Assembly (NCBI GenBank): GCA_023639215.1
Contig: CP097899.1
Span: 937,501-1,001,500, forward strand
Direction: 5' to 3'
Source of the DNA: Candidatus Pristimantibacillus lignocellulolyticus
GTDB lineage: Bacteria > Bacillota > Bacilli > Paenibacillales > Paenibacillaceae
DNA: 64,000 nucleotides
In this document: piece by piece, positions 18,032-26,967 of the stretch
How positions within the stretch are numbered: position 1 is the stretch's first letter
Layout: each line of letters begins with the position of its first letter
Notes under the pieces: generated by a model
Database searches by the model: none
Told to the model about the DNA's origin: nothing
Seen by the model: only the letters and a program-made list of their open reading frames with translations
Position numbers and translations under genes: made by a program

Positions 18032-18105
18032 GCATTTTAACTAATCTACTCACTATATGAACGATAAAATTAAAGTACGAATATACCGAGGAGGTTAATT
18101 AATTT

Positions 18106-18585
18106 ATGAGTTCAGATCATCCAGCGGCTATTGACGTTATTCATGTATTAATGAGATCAACCCACTATATTCAAAGAGAGTTCCAATATCAATTATCAGA
18201 ACTTAATACTCCTTATCAACTTACAGGCCCTAGATTACGATTACTTTCTGTCGTTTCCGAACATGGCAGTATTCGTATGAATGAATTAGCCAATCAATTA
18301 GGTATTAAAGCCCGTACGGTTACAGATTTCGTTGACGCGCTTGAACAAGATAAACTTCTAGTTCGTATTCCTGATCCGACTGATCGACGAGCTACATTAA
18401 TTCAACTTACGGAACTTGCACAATCTAATATTGAGCAAGTGCTTGCTTACCAAGCTAAAGTTGCAGATCATGTGCTAGAAAATCTTTCTGCGGAACAGCG
18501 TAAACAGTTATTTGACCTTATCTTACAGTTAACTAATAATAAAGATCTACCTGAAACATGTGATGAAAATTCTAGATTAACTTGA
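18106..18585 (+). CDS. MarR-family transcriptional regulator
   Basis: 159 residues. A central winged helix (HGSIRMNELANQLGIKARTV, then the wing RIPDPTDRRATLIQLT) is flanked by the dimerisation helices typical of MarR. The DxRxxxxxLT signature is intact. GGAGG lies upstream of the ATG. A sigma-A promoter and a perfect 26-bp palindrome overlapping the start of transcription indicate negative autoregulation. No adjacent transporter or enzyme is co-transcribed, so the controlled genes and inducer are unknown. Confidence 0.93.
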   Translation: MSSDHPAAIDVIHVLMRSTHYIQREFQYQLSELNTPYQLTGPRLRLLSVVSEHGSIRMNELANQLGIKARTVTDFVDALEQDKLLVRIPDPTDRRATLIQLTELAQSNIEQVLAYQAKVADHVLENLSAEQRKQLFDLILQLTNNKDLPETCDENSRLT

Positions 18586-18604
18586 GAATACTTTAAGACA
18601 AAAA

Positions 18605-18635
18605 GCTCATGAGTCAATGGAACTGACTCATGAGC
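18605..18635. terminator. Terminator between marR-type gene and usp
   Basis: GCTCATGAGTCA and TGACTCATGAGC form a perfect 12-bp stem. The T-run is on the minus strand, so it chiefly ends the universal stress protein transcript, though the stem can also stop the convergent MarR transcript. Confidence 0.88.
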
Positions 18636-18651
18636 AAATGATTTATATTAT

Positions 18652-19077
18652 CTATTTCACGATTAGAACAGGACAGGTACTTAATTTGGATACTTTATGA
18701 CTAACGCTACCAAGCATCATTTCTTTAATATTTCCAAGCCCACGACTGCCAATGATAATGATATCGAATTGTTCTTTTGTCGCATAGCCTACAATTAGAC
18801 GTGGAGCACTACCTTCTGTATAATACGTTTCTACTTCGAATCCTTGTTTAGCCAAATCCGCCTTGGCGCTATCTAGTAGATCAATACCCATCTGTCGCAT
18901 TTCTCTTTTGATCGTTGTAATATCTGCTACAACAACGCCTTGCGGAAGTATAAACTCTTTCCCCACATGCATTAATGTAATCTCAGCTTGTTGGTCATTT
19001 GCAAATTGCATTGCTGTTTCTAAAACTTTCTTACTCATAGTAGAACTATCAATCGCAACTAGAATCTTGTTAAACAT
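18652..19077 (-). CDS. Universal stress protein (UspA family, ATP-binding type)
   Basis: 141 residues. It opens KILVAIDSS and ends with GSRGLGNIKEMMLGSVS, matching the ATP-binding G-x2-G-x9-G-S motif, and the final strand CPVLIVK is typical. USPs are cytoplasmic dimers that bind ATP and accumulate under stress. GGGGGAATTGGT precedes the ATG. It lies downstream of, and on the same strand as, the potassium importer KimA, but has its own promoter and a hairpin separates the two. Confidence 0.93.
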   Translation of the reverse strand: MFNKILVAIDSSTMSKKVLETAMQFANDQQAEITLMHVGKEFILPQGVVVADITTIKREMRQMGIDLLDSAKADLAKQGFEVETYYTEGSAPRLIVGYATKEQFDIIIIGSRGLGNIKEMMLGSVSHKVSKLSTCPVLIVK

Positions 19078-19138
19078 ACCAATTCCCCCTCTTCTGAGTG
19101 AAATTAATGTAAGCTTGACACGATTACTTCATATACCT

Positions 19139-19168
19139 ATTATAGCGCTTACAGAAGAGGTTTGTCGA
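19139..19168 (-). promoter_or_regulatory. Sigma-A promoter of the universal stress protein gene
   Basis: On the minus strand: TCGACA (19168-19163), an 18-bp spacer, then TATAAT (19144-19139), about 60 nt from the start codon. Confidence 0.65.
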
Positions 19169-19206
19169 TGGAGCATTGCCCTAATTATGAATATCCCTTG
19201 CATGCC

Positions 19207-19241
19207 AAAGCGCGTAGCAATTAACAACTGATACGCGCTTT
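19207..19241 (-). terminator. Stem-loop downstream of kimA
   Basis: AAAGCGCGTA and TACGCGCTTT form a perfect 10-bp stem with a 15-nt loop, 36 nt after the kimA stop. Only a short T-run follows, so termination is likely but not certain. Confidence 0.6.
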
Positions 19242-19276
19242 AATCATTGTAGTAGTCGGATTCCTAACAAACTTAC

Positions 19277-21103
19277 TTACTTCTTGAAATGGTATGGAAC
19301 AGTCGTTAAGATAACATTTTTATGGTGCAGTAAATGCGTTCGAATTAAGAAACTAGACTGATTATGAAGAATATTATGCCAACCTTTTTTCGGAATGAAC
19401 TGTGGTATAACAACAGTAACTTGATAATTTGATTCATGAGCCTTTCGTTCTATAATGTGAATGAATTTAGATAATGGTTGAATAATACTTCGATATGGCG
19501 AATGTAACGTTACCAGTCTCACACCAGGCTGCCATTGATTCCATTTCTGCTCAAAGGCTACTTCTTCCTCTTTTTCAAAAGCAATGTATACTGCAATTAT
19601 CTGCTCTGGATGCAAAGATTTTGCATAGTTCAACGAATTTTCAACGACATGCGTAATTCCCGCTACAGGTATAATCATGACATTGCCTTCAATCGGGATA
19701 TTAGCTTCAGATGCCGCAACTCTCAATTGTTCACCTACTGCTTCATAATGTTTTCTCACTCGAAGAAAGAAATATAGGATGATCGGCAAGAAAACCAATA
19801 CTGGCCATACTTGTGAAAACTTCGTTAAGAAAAACATCATACATACGATTAGACTAATGATTGCACCAACACTATTAATAATAAGTTTAGATACCCAGCC
19901 TTTTGGTTTACTCCTCATCCATTTTACGACCATTCCTGATTGAGAAAGGGTAAAAGGAATAAATACGCCAAGCGCATAAAGCGGAATGAGATGTTCCGTC
20001 TGTCCTTTAAATACGATAATTAGAACGATTGATAGTAGTCCTAATATGATAATGCCGTTAGAATACCCTAACCGATCGCCTCTAAGCATAAACATTCTTG
20101 GAATGAATTTATCTTTTGCCAAATTAACAGCAAGCAGCGGAAATGCAGAATATCCAGTGTTTGCCGCGAGAATTAGAATTAATGCCGTTGTCCCTTGAAT
20201 GAAGAAATACATAAAGTTTCTACCAAAGGTCTGTTCTGCTATTTGAGAAACTACCGTAACGTCTCCTCTCGGAGTAACGCCATAAAAATAAGCTAATACA
20301 ACAATTCCTATAAATAATACTGCTAGTAATGATCCCATCGCGACCAATGTCTTCGCCGCATTGTTTGGTGCAGGGTTTTTGAAATTAGGAATTGCATTTG
20401 ATATAGCTTCCACACCCGTTAAAGCAGAGCTCCCTGAGGAAAATGCTTTAAGCAGCAGAAACAAACTAATTCCTGCAATAGGTTCTCCGAATGAAAGCTG
20501 TACATGTGGCTCAACCTTGCCTATTACAACATTAAATATACCTACACCAATTAATAGCAGTAGTGCGATAACAAATAAATAGACAGGATAAGCTAATACA
20601 GATGCAGATTCTGTAACACCTCTAAGATTCAAAAGCGTAATAAGTATGACAAATATTATAGCAATAGTAACGGTGTACTCATGCAAGCTTGGAAATGCAG
20701 ATGTTATCGCATCTGTTCCTGCTGATACGCTAACTGCTACAGTTAATATATAATCTACCAATAATGAACCACCCGCGATTAAACCTGTATATGTGCCTAA
20801 GTTTTCTTTAGATACAACGTATGCTCCACCGCCATGGGGGTAGGAAAAGATAATTTGTCGATAGGATGCAATAAGCGCCAGTAGTAATATTAATACGCCG
20901 ATCGCTATGGGGATTGAATACCAAAATGCGGCTGCTCCAATTGTAAATAATACAATGAGTATTTGTTCAGGGCCATAAGCGACTGATGATAATGCATCCG
21001 ATGAAAGAATAGCAAGTGCTTTCCGTTTATTTAACTTTTGTTCTCCTAGTTCTGTAGTTTTTAATGGTCGACCTACTAATATTCTTTTGAGAGTGGTCAG
21101 CAT
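19277..21103 (-). CDS. kimA: KimA-type potassium importer (APC superfamily)
   Basis: About 608 residues, matching B. subtilis KimA (YdaO). The N-terminal helices carry SSDALSSVAYGPEQI and SYPHGGGAYVVSKENLG, both characteristic of the KUP/KimA branch. Twelve membrane segments are followed by a soluble tail of about 150 residues starting near REHYEA-like RVRKHYEAVG. KimA is a proton-coupled high-affinity K+ importer inhibited by c-di-AMP. A c-di-AMP riboswitch with terminator lies directly upstream, which strongly supports the assignment. Start: GTG 21112 touches AAGGAA; ATG 21103 has better spacing (8-10 nt). Confidence 0.93.
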   Translation of the reverse strand: MLTTLKRILVGRPLKTTELGEQKLNKRKALAILSSDALSSVAYGPEQILIVLFTIGAAAFWYSIPIAIGVLILLLALIASYRQIIFSYPHGGGAYVVSKENLGTYTGLIAGGSLLVDYILTVAVSVSAGTDAITSAFPSLHEYTVTIAIIFVILITLLNLRGVTESASVLAYPVYLFVIALLLLIGVGIFNVVIGKVEPHVQLSFGEPIAGISLFLLLKAFSSGSSALTGVEAISNAIPNFKNPAPNNAAKTLVAMGSLLAVLFIGIVVLAYFYGVTPRGDVTVVSQIAEQTFGRNFMYFFIQGTTALILILAANTGYSAFPLLAVNLAKDKFIPRMFMLRGDRLGYSNGIIILGLLSIVLIIVFKGQTEHLIPLYALGVFIPFTLSQSGMVVKWMRSKPKGWVSKLIINSVGAIISLIVCMMFFLTKFSQVWPVLVFLPIILYFFLRVRKHYEAVGEQLRVAASEANIPIEGNVMIIPVAGITHVVENSLNYAKSLHPEQIIAVYIAFEKEEEVAFEQKWNQWQPGVRLVTLHSPYRSIIQPLSKFIHIIERKAHESNYQVTVVIPQFIPKKGWHNILHNQSSFLIRTHLLHHKNVILTTVPYHFKK

Positions 21104-21190
21104 TAGAGACACTTCCTTATCCTGTTTGCTTCGAATTTTTTCCCATAATTATCAACTTTACAGTCAATTTTCCGTAATTTTGGCATAACA

Positions 21191-21400
21191 AAAACACAGG
21201 CTATAACCTGTGTTTTTTACACAAGTTAACAACCCTCTCTTAATCAACGCTTACGAGGTTAGCTGTCGGATTCGGGCGGAAGAGTCGCCCTACCTGATTA
21301 GTAACTTATATCAGGATTCACCCCATACAACGAGTGCTTGCTGCAGCAAACAATCATTATAATTGGTTCCCCCGTTTTCCATAATGGAAACTCAGCGAAT
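21191..21400 (-). ncRNA. ydaO-type c-di-AMP riboswitch with terminator
   Basis: The minus strand holds the aptamer core in order: CGCTGAGTTT, ACGGGGGAACCA, TATGGGGTGAATCC, GTAGGGCGACTCTTCCG, CCGAATCCGACAGCTAACC, CTCGTAAGCG (21400 to about 21240). These match the conserved blocks of the ydaO/yuaA motif. It is followed at 21216-21191 by a 10-bp hairpin (AAAACACAGG/CCTGTGTTTT) ending in a T-run. High c-di-AMP should terminate transcription and shut off K+ uptake. Confidence 0.96.
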
Positions 21401-21404
21401 AAGA

Positions 21405-21434
21405 ATTGTAAACCATATAATGTTAATATCTCAA
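21405..21434 (-). promoter_or_regulatory. Promoter of the kimA riboswitch transcript
   Basis: On the minus strand: TTGAGA (21434-21429), an 18-bp spacer, TACAAT (21410-21405), placing the start of transcription at the 5' edge of the aptamer. The remaining stretch 21435-21658 contains nothing recognisable. Confidence 0.6.
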
Positions 21435-21658
21435 TTGAATACTACTCCTGCTTTAAACTTTTGTAAAACCTACATTTAGTCAAAATAAGTTCATTTCACC
21501 TCAATTTACGAATGAATAGCGCTTACATCTCTACTGCTCATGCTCACGCTATGATTATTATCGTTTCTCTTGCATTATCGTTATTTTTGAAATTTATATA
21601 AAGCTCATGTTATGAAGTGCGTACGAAAGATTCTTATAATTCACTTTAAATAAGAAAA

Positions 21659-21674
21659 AGCACCCTAAGGTGCT
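21659..21674 (-). terminator. Terminator of the metalloprotease operon
   Basis: AGCACC pairs with GGTGCT around a 4-nt loop, and on the minus strand is followed by TTTTTCTT. It lies about 10 nt after the stop codon. Confidence 0.8.
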
Positions 21675-21683
21675 ATATCTTTT

Positions 21684-22283
21684 TTATTGTTTAATATATT
21701 TGTCGTAAACCAACTTAAAATTATTAATGTAATACTCATCATATTCCTGAATTTCAAGAGTAGATAGCTTACCTAAGCTAGATTCATTCTCTTGGGCAAT
21801 ATAATTGTCAAAAGTGTATTTACCCTGATGAACACCAATAATTTCATAATACTCTTTCCCTGGTTCCTGATATAAAAATAGTACATATTCCATATTCGAT
21901 TTTAATGGGATATATTGCTCACTTGAAATTATTGTGTAAGCACCTGATAAATCACGCCAATTGGCATACCATTCGACAACTTTAATTTGATCTCCTATTT
22001 TCAAAGATGTGTCATTGTTCTCGTATATTTCATCTATCTCTAAATTAGAAAAAGTTCGATAATCATAAGGTACCTTTTCATTGTCGAATACAATATCTGT
22101 AGATACTTTCTCTTTCAATGAAGCTTTTACAATAATGGTAGACGTCTTTTCCAATTCTTCCAACGTGTAAAGTTTAAGTTTACCATCTAGACGCAATTCT
22201 TGTGGAACACTATGTTTATATCCAAAAAAACTTATTACAAATACGAAACACAGAATAGATACATATAGAATTACTTTTTTCAC
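21684..22283 (-). CDS. Membrane-anchored extracellular protein of unknown function
   Basis: Not recognised. About 199 residues with one N-terminal membrane segment (VILYVSILCFVFVISFFGY) and no lipobox Cys, so it is probably a membrane-anchored protein with its body outside. The outer part is acidic and Tyr-rich with alternating hydrophobics (IGDQIKVVEWYA; YVLFLYQEPGKEYY), suggesting a beta-sandwich or OB-like fold. Start: AAAGGTG overlaps a GTG at 22292, while the GTG at 22283 lies 8 nt from it and begins MKKVILYV, so it is preferred. It follows the metalloprotease gene after a short gap in one operon, so it may be its partner, inhibitor or anchor. Confidence 0.75.
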   Translation of the reverse strand: MKKVILYVSILCFVFVISFFGYKHSVPQELRLDGKLKLYTLEELEKTSTIIVKASLKEKVSTDIVFDNEKVPYDYRTFSNLEIDEIYENNDTSLKIGDQIKVVEWYANWRDLSGAYTIISSEQYIPLKSNMEYVLFLYQEPGKEYYEIIGVHQGKYTFDNYIAQENESSLGKLSTLEIQEYDEYYINNFKLVYDKYIKQ

Positions 22284-22299
22284 TATACCCACACCTTTC

Positions 22300-22917
22300 T
22301 TAATACTTATGTTTAATCATGGCAATATCATGACTTAGCGGTACTGCTGTGTCATTAAAACCATATTGCCTCATAATTGCATTAGAATCTTCTGATGTAA
22401 GTGCATTATGCTTTAGAGCTGCAACGTGACCAAATTCGTGTGTAATCGTCTCTTGAATCTGACTATAAGTTAAATTCTTTAATCCATTACCTGTAGTTGA
22501 AGAATTAGTATTCAATCTAACAATTGAATCTTTCCATTCCGCACTCCAGTCCAAAGTATAACCGAAAATAATAGAGTACTTATAGTTTCCAGCATCCGCA
22601 TAAGCGCCTGTTGCCCCTAAATCGACACCTCTTACATGAACTCTTGATACATGATTAGTTTCAGCTTCGTCAGATTTATGAGGAGCTTTAAAGACCAATG
22701 CATCTTCTATTCCATTCCATGCCGCTGCTGCATTTTCTATTCTCAAAAAATACCCTTGAGCACTTGGGGCTACAGCTACTGCCAGGTTGTTAGCTACAGT
22801 AGTCGCCCAATTTCCACTGTAAATATCCGTACTAGTATGACCTTCAGCTGTTTTGACACCTAAGTAAGAAGCAATAATCAGTGGAACAATACACAATAGA
22901 ACTTTACCGTATTTCAT
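22300..22917 (-). CDS. Secreted zinc metalloprotease, matrixin-like, with altered zinc motif
   Basis: 205 residues with a hydrophobic leader at 5-22. ITHEFGHVAALKH (158-170) is the metzincin zinc site HExxHxxGxxH with H160, E161, H164 and H170 kept but the usual glycine replaced by Ala167. A Met-turn-like NAIM (M182) follows at normal spacing. The short length and lack of a recognisable propeptide resemble small M10/M57-type peptidases. GGGAGGT precedes the ATG. It is the first gene of a two-gene operon with a membrane-anchored protein. It is likely exported; its target is unknown and the Ala substitution could affect activity. Confidence 0.8.
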   Translation of the reverse strand: MKYGKVLLCIVPLIIASYLGVKTAEGHTSTDIYSGNWATTVANNLAVAVAPSAQGYFLRIENAAAAWNGIEDALVFKAPHKSDEAETNHVSRVHVRGVDLGATGAYADAGNYKYSIIFGYTLDWSAEWKDSIVRLNTNSSTTGNGLKNLTYSQIQETITHEFGHVAALKHNALTSEDSNAIMRQYGFNDTAVPLSHDIAMIKHKY

Positions 22918-23192
22918 ATTATACCTCCCAGTTCAATTTACTTGTTTAATTTACTATATATACCATATAATTACAATACTTTTTTGGGAATTTTTAACTT
23001 TATTTTTTCTCACCTCCTCCTATATTAACTTTCATGAACGTTCTCCTAATCATAATATTGTTAAAATTAATATGTACTTAACAATTTCTAGAAACTTCAA
23101 TTTAAAGTTAATCGTCCAATAACAATCTGAATCTATACTATGGGTAAGTCATCATTTATAACATTAATTAAACTAAGGGAGGAAATCATCCT

Positions 23193-23828
23193 ATGGGTAT
23201 TCATACGTATTTTCAGTCATTAAACGATTTAGAGCGCATTATTCGTTGTCCAGGTAAATTTAAATTTGAGGAACATAGTGTTTCTGCTCATTCATGGAAA
23301 GTTGTACAATATGCGAAAACATTAGCAGATATTGAAGAAAGTAATGGAGTTATTGTAGATTGGAAGAAGCTTTACGAGATTACGAGCAGTCATGATTATG
23401 GAGAAATTTTTATCGGAGATATTAAAACACCCGTTAAACACTATTCATTAGAGCTTCGTGCCATGCTACAGAAAGTTGAAGAAGGAATGGTTGAACATTT
23501 CATCGACGAGCATATTCCTGAGGAGTTCAAGCCTACATTCCGTAGACAATTACGTGAAGGTAAAGACGATTCAGTAGAGGGTTTAATATTAGAGGTTGCT
23601 GATAAACTCGATCAGATCTATGAGGCATTTACGGAACTACAAAGAGGCAATACGGAGAAAGAATTTATCGTAATGTATCGAAGCGCATTAATTAAAATTA
23701 AACAAATCAAATTGCATTGTGTAGCTTATTTTCTCCAGAACATATTACCTGATCTCGTTAGCGAAGGCTCACAATGTCATGTTGATATCGAGAAAATAAC
23801 AAATGAAGCTTTAGCTCTGCAAGTATAA
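23193..23828 (+). CDS. HD-domain phosphohydrolase, YfbR/5'-deoxynucleotidase-like
   Basis: 211 residues. HSVSAHSWKV and SSHDYGE (about residue 67) provide the metal-binding H...HD set, and EVADKLDQIYEAF carries the distal Asp. The arrangement matches YfbR-type HD phosphohydrolases that dephosphorylate deoxynucleoside monophosphates. A GGGAGG site lies upstream of the ATG, and a terminator follows. It is monocistronic; substrate specificity is inferred from the family only. Confidence 0.85.
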   Translation: MGIHTYFQSLNDLERIIRCPGKFKFEEHSVSAHSWKVVQYAKTLADIEESNGVIVDWKKLYEITSSHDYGEIFIGDIKTPVKHYSLELRAMLQKVEEGMVEHFIDEHIPEEFKPTFRRQLREGKDDSVEGLILEVADKLDQIYEAFTELQRGNTEKEFIVMYRSALIKIKQIKLHCVAYFLQNILPDLVSEGSQCHVDIEKITNEALALQV

Positions 23829-23834
23829 TAATGA

Positions 23835-23866
23835 CCCCCATCCTAATGAAGATGAGGGTATTTTTC
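23835..23866 (+). terminator. Terminator after the HD phosphohydrolase gene
   Basis: ACCCCCATC pairs with GATGAGGGT (one mismatch) around an 8-nt loop, followed by ATTTTT. Confidence 0.8.
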
Positions 23867-23906
23867 GTAACAAGAAACTGTAAGATGCAATAACATTGCT
23901 TCATGT

Positions 23907-25038
23907 TTAAGCTGTTTGCTGATGTTCTGTCATCATCGGGAAATTAAGCTTAAATAACGCTCCACCTTCCTCGCGATTTTCAGCTGTAATCATCCCTCCG
24001 CACCGTTCAACAATAGCACGAGAGATAGCTAATCCTAACCCAGTATCGCCATTTTTTCCTTTTAAGAAACGATAAAATAGGTACGGTAATACTTCTTCCT
24101 CTATCCCGCTTCCATCATCTGAAATTGATAATTCGATACGTCCCATTACAATTGCAGCATGAATATAGATATGCTCGTTAGCATGACGAATAGCGTTTGT
24201 AGTTACATTGATAAATGCTTGAAGTAACTTATCTTGATCTGCGAATACTTTCAGTTGCTGTGCATCCTCATAAGAACAATGTAACGTCACTTCTCTTTTG
24301 ACGCCCATAGGATTAACTCGTTCTATCGTCTCCGTCAATAAATCTTTCAGACAGACGGTAGTAGGCTTATAGACATCTTCTTCACTGTCTAGCTTGGCTA
24401 ATAGCGTCATTTCTGTAATTATATTTTTCAGTCTTCTACTTTCACTTAAAATAATATCTAATCCCTTGCGGACACTTTCCCCTTCCTTCAAACACACAAT
24501 CCCTTATCCCTTCTGTATAACCAGCTATTGACATAAGGGGGGATTTCAGTTCATGTGATGCATTTTGAAAAAACTCTTTCTGTGCACGATTGAAGCGATT
24601 CAGTTCATCAGCCATCTCATATACAGTCTGCGCTACAGCACCTATCTCTCCCCCTGCTTTTACAAGATTAACTGAGGCAACAAATTGTCTCTCCTTTACC
24701 TTAGTTAACTCTTCTTTCAATTTGATTAATGGAGTGATTAACCTCTTCGTTATAAAATGACTAAGCACCATAATCAATAATCCCCCTATACAGAAAACAA
24801 TGAGTAATCGACCAAATAGATCATTAATAGTTAGCCCATCGCTACTTGAAGCCCCCGTCATCATCTCTGCCTTCAAAGTATCCGTCAACGCCATTCCAAC
24901 TGACTTCATATCCGCTTGCTGTGTCACTATAAAATGATCTAGAAGGACATAATGAATCAATATGGCAGTTATGCTTAAGACGAGTACAAGCGCTATACCA
25001 AACGCAATATTAATTTGATGAACGAGCTTCATTCTCAT
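23907..25038 (-). pseudogene. Sensor histidine kinase broken by a 4-bp duplication
   Basis: Two frames together encode one kinase. The 5' part (from 25038) has two membrane segments, a HAMP region and the phospho-acceptor box NASHELKSPLMSIAGYTEG, then ends at a stop near 24442. The 3' part (23907 to about 24500) continues with GLDIILSESRRLKNII, the N-box NVTTNAIRHA, and G-boxes SDDGSGI and GLGLAISRAI. At 24482-24489 the sequence CTTCCTTC (GAAGGAAG on the coding strand) is a tandem duplication; removing four bases restores the frame as VFEGESVRKG. As read, the product is an 190-odd-residue stub without the ATPase domain. No intact partner response regulator is next to it. Confidence 0.9.
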
Positions 25039-25303
25039 GCACACTCCGATCTAGTCTCATCCGATAGCCACTGATAGTGTATCAACTACTGATGATGTAT
25101 CCCTGATCAAAACGGAGATTATGATGGATGACGCAAACGATCCACATCTAGCTTTCTTCAATGCACAAAGAATCAAAAGACGCAACAGCTATCAAACAAT
25201 TACTAAGCAAATTGTTAGAACAATACAAGACACAGATCTCAGAGCCTAAATTAAAGCAGTAATATTATAGGTATACAAGAACAATTACAATAATAGACAT
25301 AAA
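25039..25303. other. Interval upstream of the broken kinase, with possible response-regulator tail
   Basis: No clear gene. Just before and overlapping the kinase start, the minus strand reads YTISGYRMRLDRS in one frame, similar to the C-terminal end of OmpR-type regulators (YTVRGxGYRx), after which homology stops. This may be the last codons of a deleted partner regulator. A 42-codon frame on the plus strand (25121-25249) has a GGAG site but no recognisable product. Confidence 0.35.
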
Positions 25304-25337
25304 AAGGTCCACCATCCCTCCTCGGGTAGTGGACCTT
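25304..25337 (-). terminator. Terminator of the WsfD-like gene
   Basis: AAGGTCCAC pairs with GTGGACCTT, with further pairing inside, and is followed on the minus strand by TTTTT. Confidence 0.85.
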
Positions 25338-25362
25338 ACTCCTATAACTTGTATCACCTTCT

Positions 25363-26787
25363 TTAACTACTATCAACCTTTGTTGATCTAACTTTAGTGA
25401 CTATCCAAATAACTGCGGATGCTATCATCATATCGAAAATAACATTGAATAAGAACAGATGTTTACTTAGATCTGCTTGACCATCACCAACGATTGGTAT
25501 GAGAAAGCTGAACATCCCAATAAGACCTAGTACTATGAACAATTCAACGGCAATACGATTGCGGATATGGTTACTTCGTAGCCATTCGTATGCAGCTACA
25601 ACATAATACAATATATAGAATAGTGTAATAAACCACATTGTGTTTGGAATATAAGTCCTCTTGAGTTCACTCCAACGGCTAAATTCAAAATACATAGCAC
25701 CAGCTGGGTTTCCTTCCGATTTTTCATAGTTGCCCAAGTAAAAAGCTCTTATATTCATACTATTTTGTGCAGCATATTCCATTTTACCAAGTAATCTTGC
25801 GGGATTCATCATATAGAATAAGAGTACATCCCCATGTGAGATTTTATTATAAAAGTCTGCTGTGAGCGAAGGATCATCTTGCTTAATTACAGTATCATCC
25901 TGAAAATAATTGGTACCCGCCAATACCGACAACTTACTTGGCAGTCCTAATTGCTGCAAATCCCCCTCCACATCAGGTGAACCATTCAAAATACCGAAAA
26001 ATACTGTCTGATAAATATTAATGTACTTAAAATCTTTTGGTGCAGCTATATACATAAAGATTGAAATAAGAAACGTAACTATAGAAAGTATAATTGCAAG
26101 CCTACGCCAACGAAGATCATCCATCTTCATCCAGCCATAACGAAGTCCAAGTAATGAAAAGACAATGCCAATTGGAGCGTTCTGAGTTTTCGAGCATACG
26201 AGAAAAAGTATAGAAATAAATAAAAGCACCAGCATTTTTCTTGATGGATTCTCTTGTTTCGTCAACATAAGTGCTAAAGCCAATGTTAGTAATAGAAATA
26301 CGAAGGAGACTGGCTCCCCGTAAAAAGAATTAAAATATGCTAAATATCCAATATCCGAGAAGATGAACAACATCAATAGAGCAATTACTATGGCTGTTAT
26401 GAGCGACTTCCCTTTATTGTACTTAATAAATATAAATCCTGCCGTTAGCAATAGGACAACATATATAGCACCTAAATAACGAATATCGAAAGCTGTTTCA
26501 TTGAAAATAAGGCTAATGAAGCGAGCAACAACGACTAGTATAATATGCGTAGATGGATAGAATAAGCGCAAAATGGTGTCATAAGCAAAGTTAATATGGG
26601 CATACGAGAAAAAACGGTCCTCATAGGATTCTAAAGCATCATAATAATTCAGCCCCGCTGTACCCATAATTCGCAGGAAATCTCCATTGTCTGCAACACC
26701 AATAAAGACCTTTGTAAAGAGTAGCCAAATGGCAATGCTTGCGGCAATAATCAAATAGGCGAATTCAACTTGTAAAAGCTTTCTCAA
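25363..26787 (-). CDS. GT-C-type membrane glycosyltransferase, WsfD-like
   Basis: 474 residues with about eleven membrane helices. The first extracytoplasmic loop has GVADNGDFLRIMG (about residues 30-42), where the Asp pair resembles the catalytic acid of GT-C lipid-sugar-dependent glycosyltransferases; a large outer loop (about 255-345) follows later. As I recall, S-layer glycan genes of Paenibacillus and Geobacillus include a multi-spanning hexose transferase, WsfD, with this layout. The nearby S-layer-like glycan genes and the SLH proteins support that role. It would add a sugar to the glycan on the outside of the membrane. It lies downstream of the giant SLH protein gene but beyond a terminator. 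Confidence 0.55.
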   Translation of the reverse strand: MRKLLQVEFAYLIIAASIAIWLLFTKVFIGVADNGDFLRIMGTAGLNYYDALESYEDRFFSYAHINFAYDTILRLFYPSTHIILVVVARFISLIFNETAFDIRYLGAIYVVLLLTAGFIFIKYNKGKSLITAIVIALLMLFIFSDIGYLAYFNSFYGEPVSFVFLLLTLALALMLTKQENPSRKMLVLLFISILFLVCSKTQNAPIGIVFSLLGLRYGWMKMDDLRWRRLAIILSIVTFLISIFMYIAAPKDFKYINIYQTVFFGILNGSPDVEGDLQQLGLPSKLSVLAGTNYFQDDTVIKQDDPSLTADFYNKISHGDVLLFYMMNPARLLGKMEYAAQNSMNIRAFYLGNYEKSEGNPAGAMYFEFSRWSELKRTYIPNTMWFITLFYILYYVVAAYEWLRSNHIRNRIAVELFIVLGLIGMFSFLIPIVGDGQADLSKHLFLFNVIFDMMIASAVIWIVTKVRSTKVDSS

Positions 26788-26874
26788 AGCATTCTCTCCT
26801 ATTCAAAATTGTAATACGTTTCATTTTTACCTGTTATCCAGTAAATATAACCAAAATTAACTATAAGACAGAAA

Positions 26875-26916
26875 AAAAGCGTTAGTACAGAAATCATATC
26901 CTGTACTAACGCTTTT
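26875..26916. terminator. Terminator of the giant SLH protein gene
   Basis: A 16-bp perfect stem (AAAAGCGTTAGTACAG with CTGTACTAACGCTTTT) around a 10-nt loop. On the minus strand, the direction of the gene, it runs into TTTTTTT. Confidence 0.92.
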
Positions 26917-26967
26917 ACTTTTCATCATTTTACATATTAATAGATAGAAATCCTTTTTCAATAACTA

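Noticed and set aside
23000..23020. Strong AGGAGGAGGTGAG purine run on the minus strand without a gene
   Set aside because: The only start is a GTG inside the run itself, followed by about 19 codons with no known similarity; not a credible ribosome site.
25121..25249. 42-codon plus-strand open frame with GGAG upstream
   Set aside because: No recognisable sequence, Shine-Dalgarno too close to the first ATG, and it lies in a decayed region; coding status unsupported.
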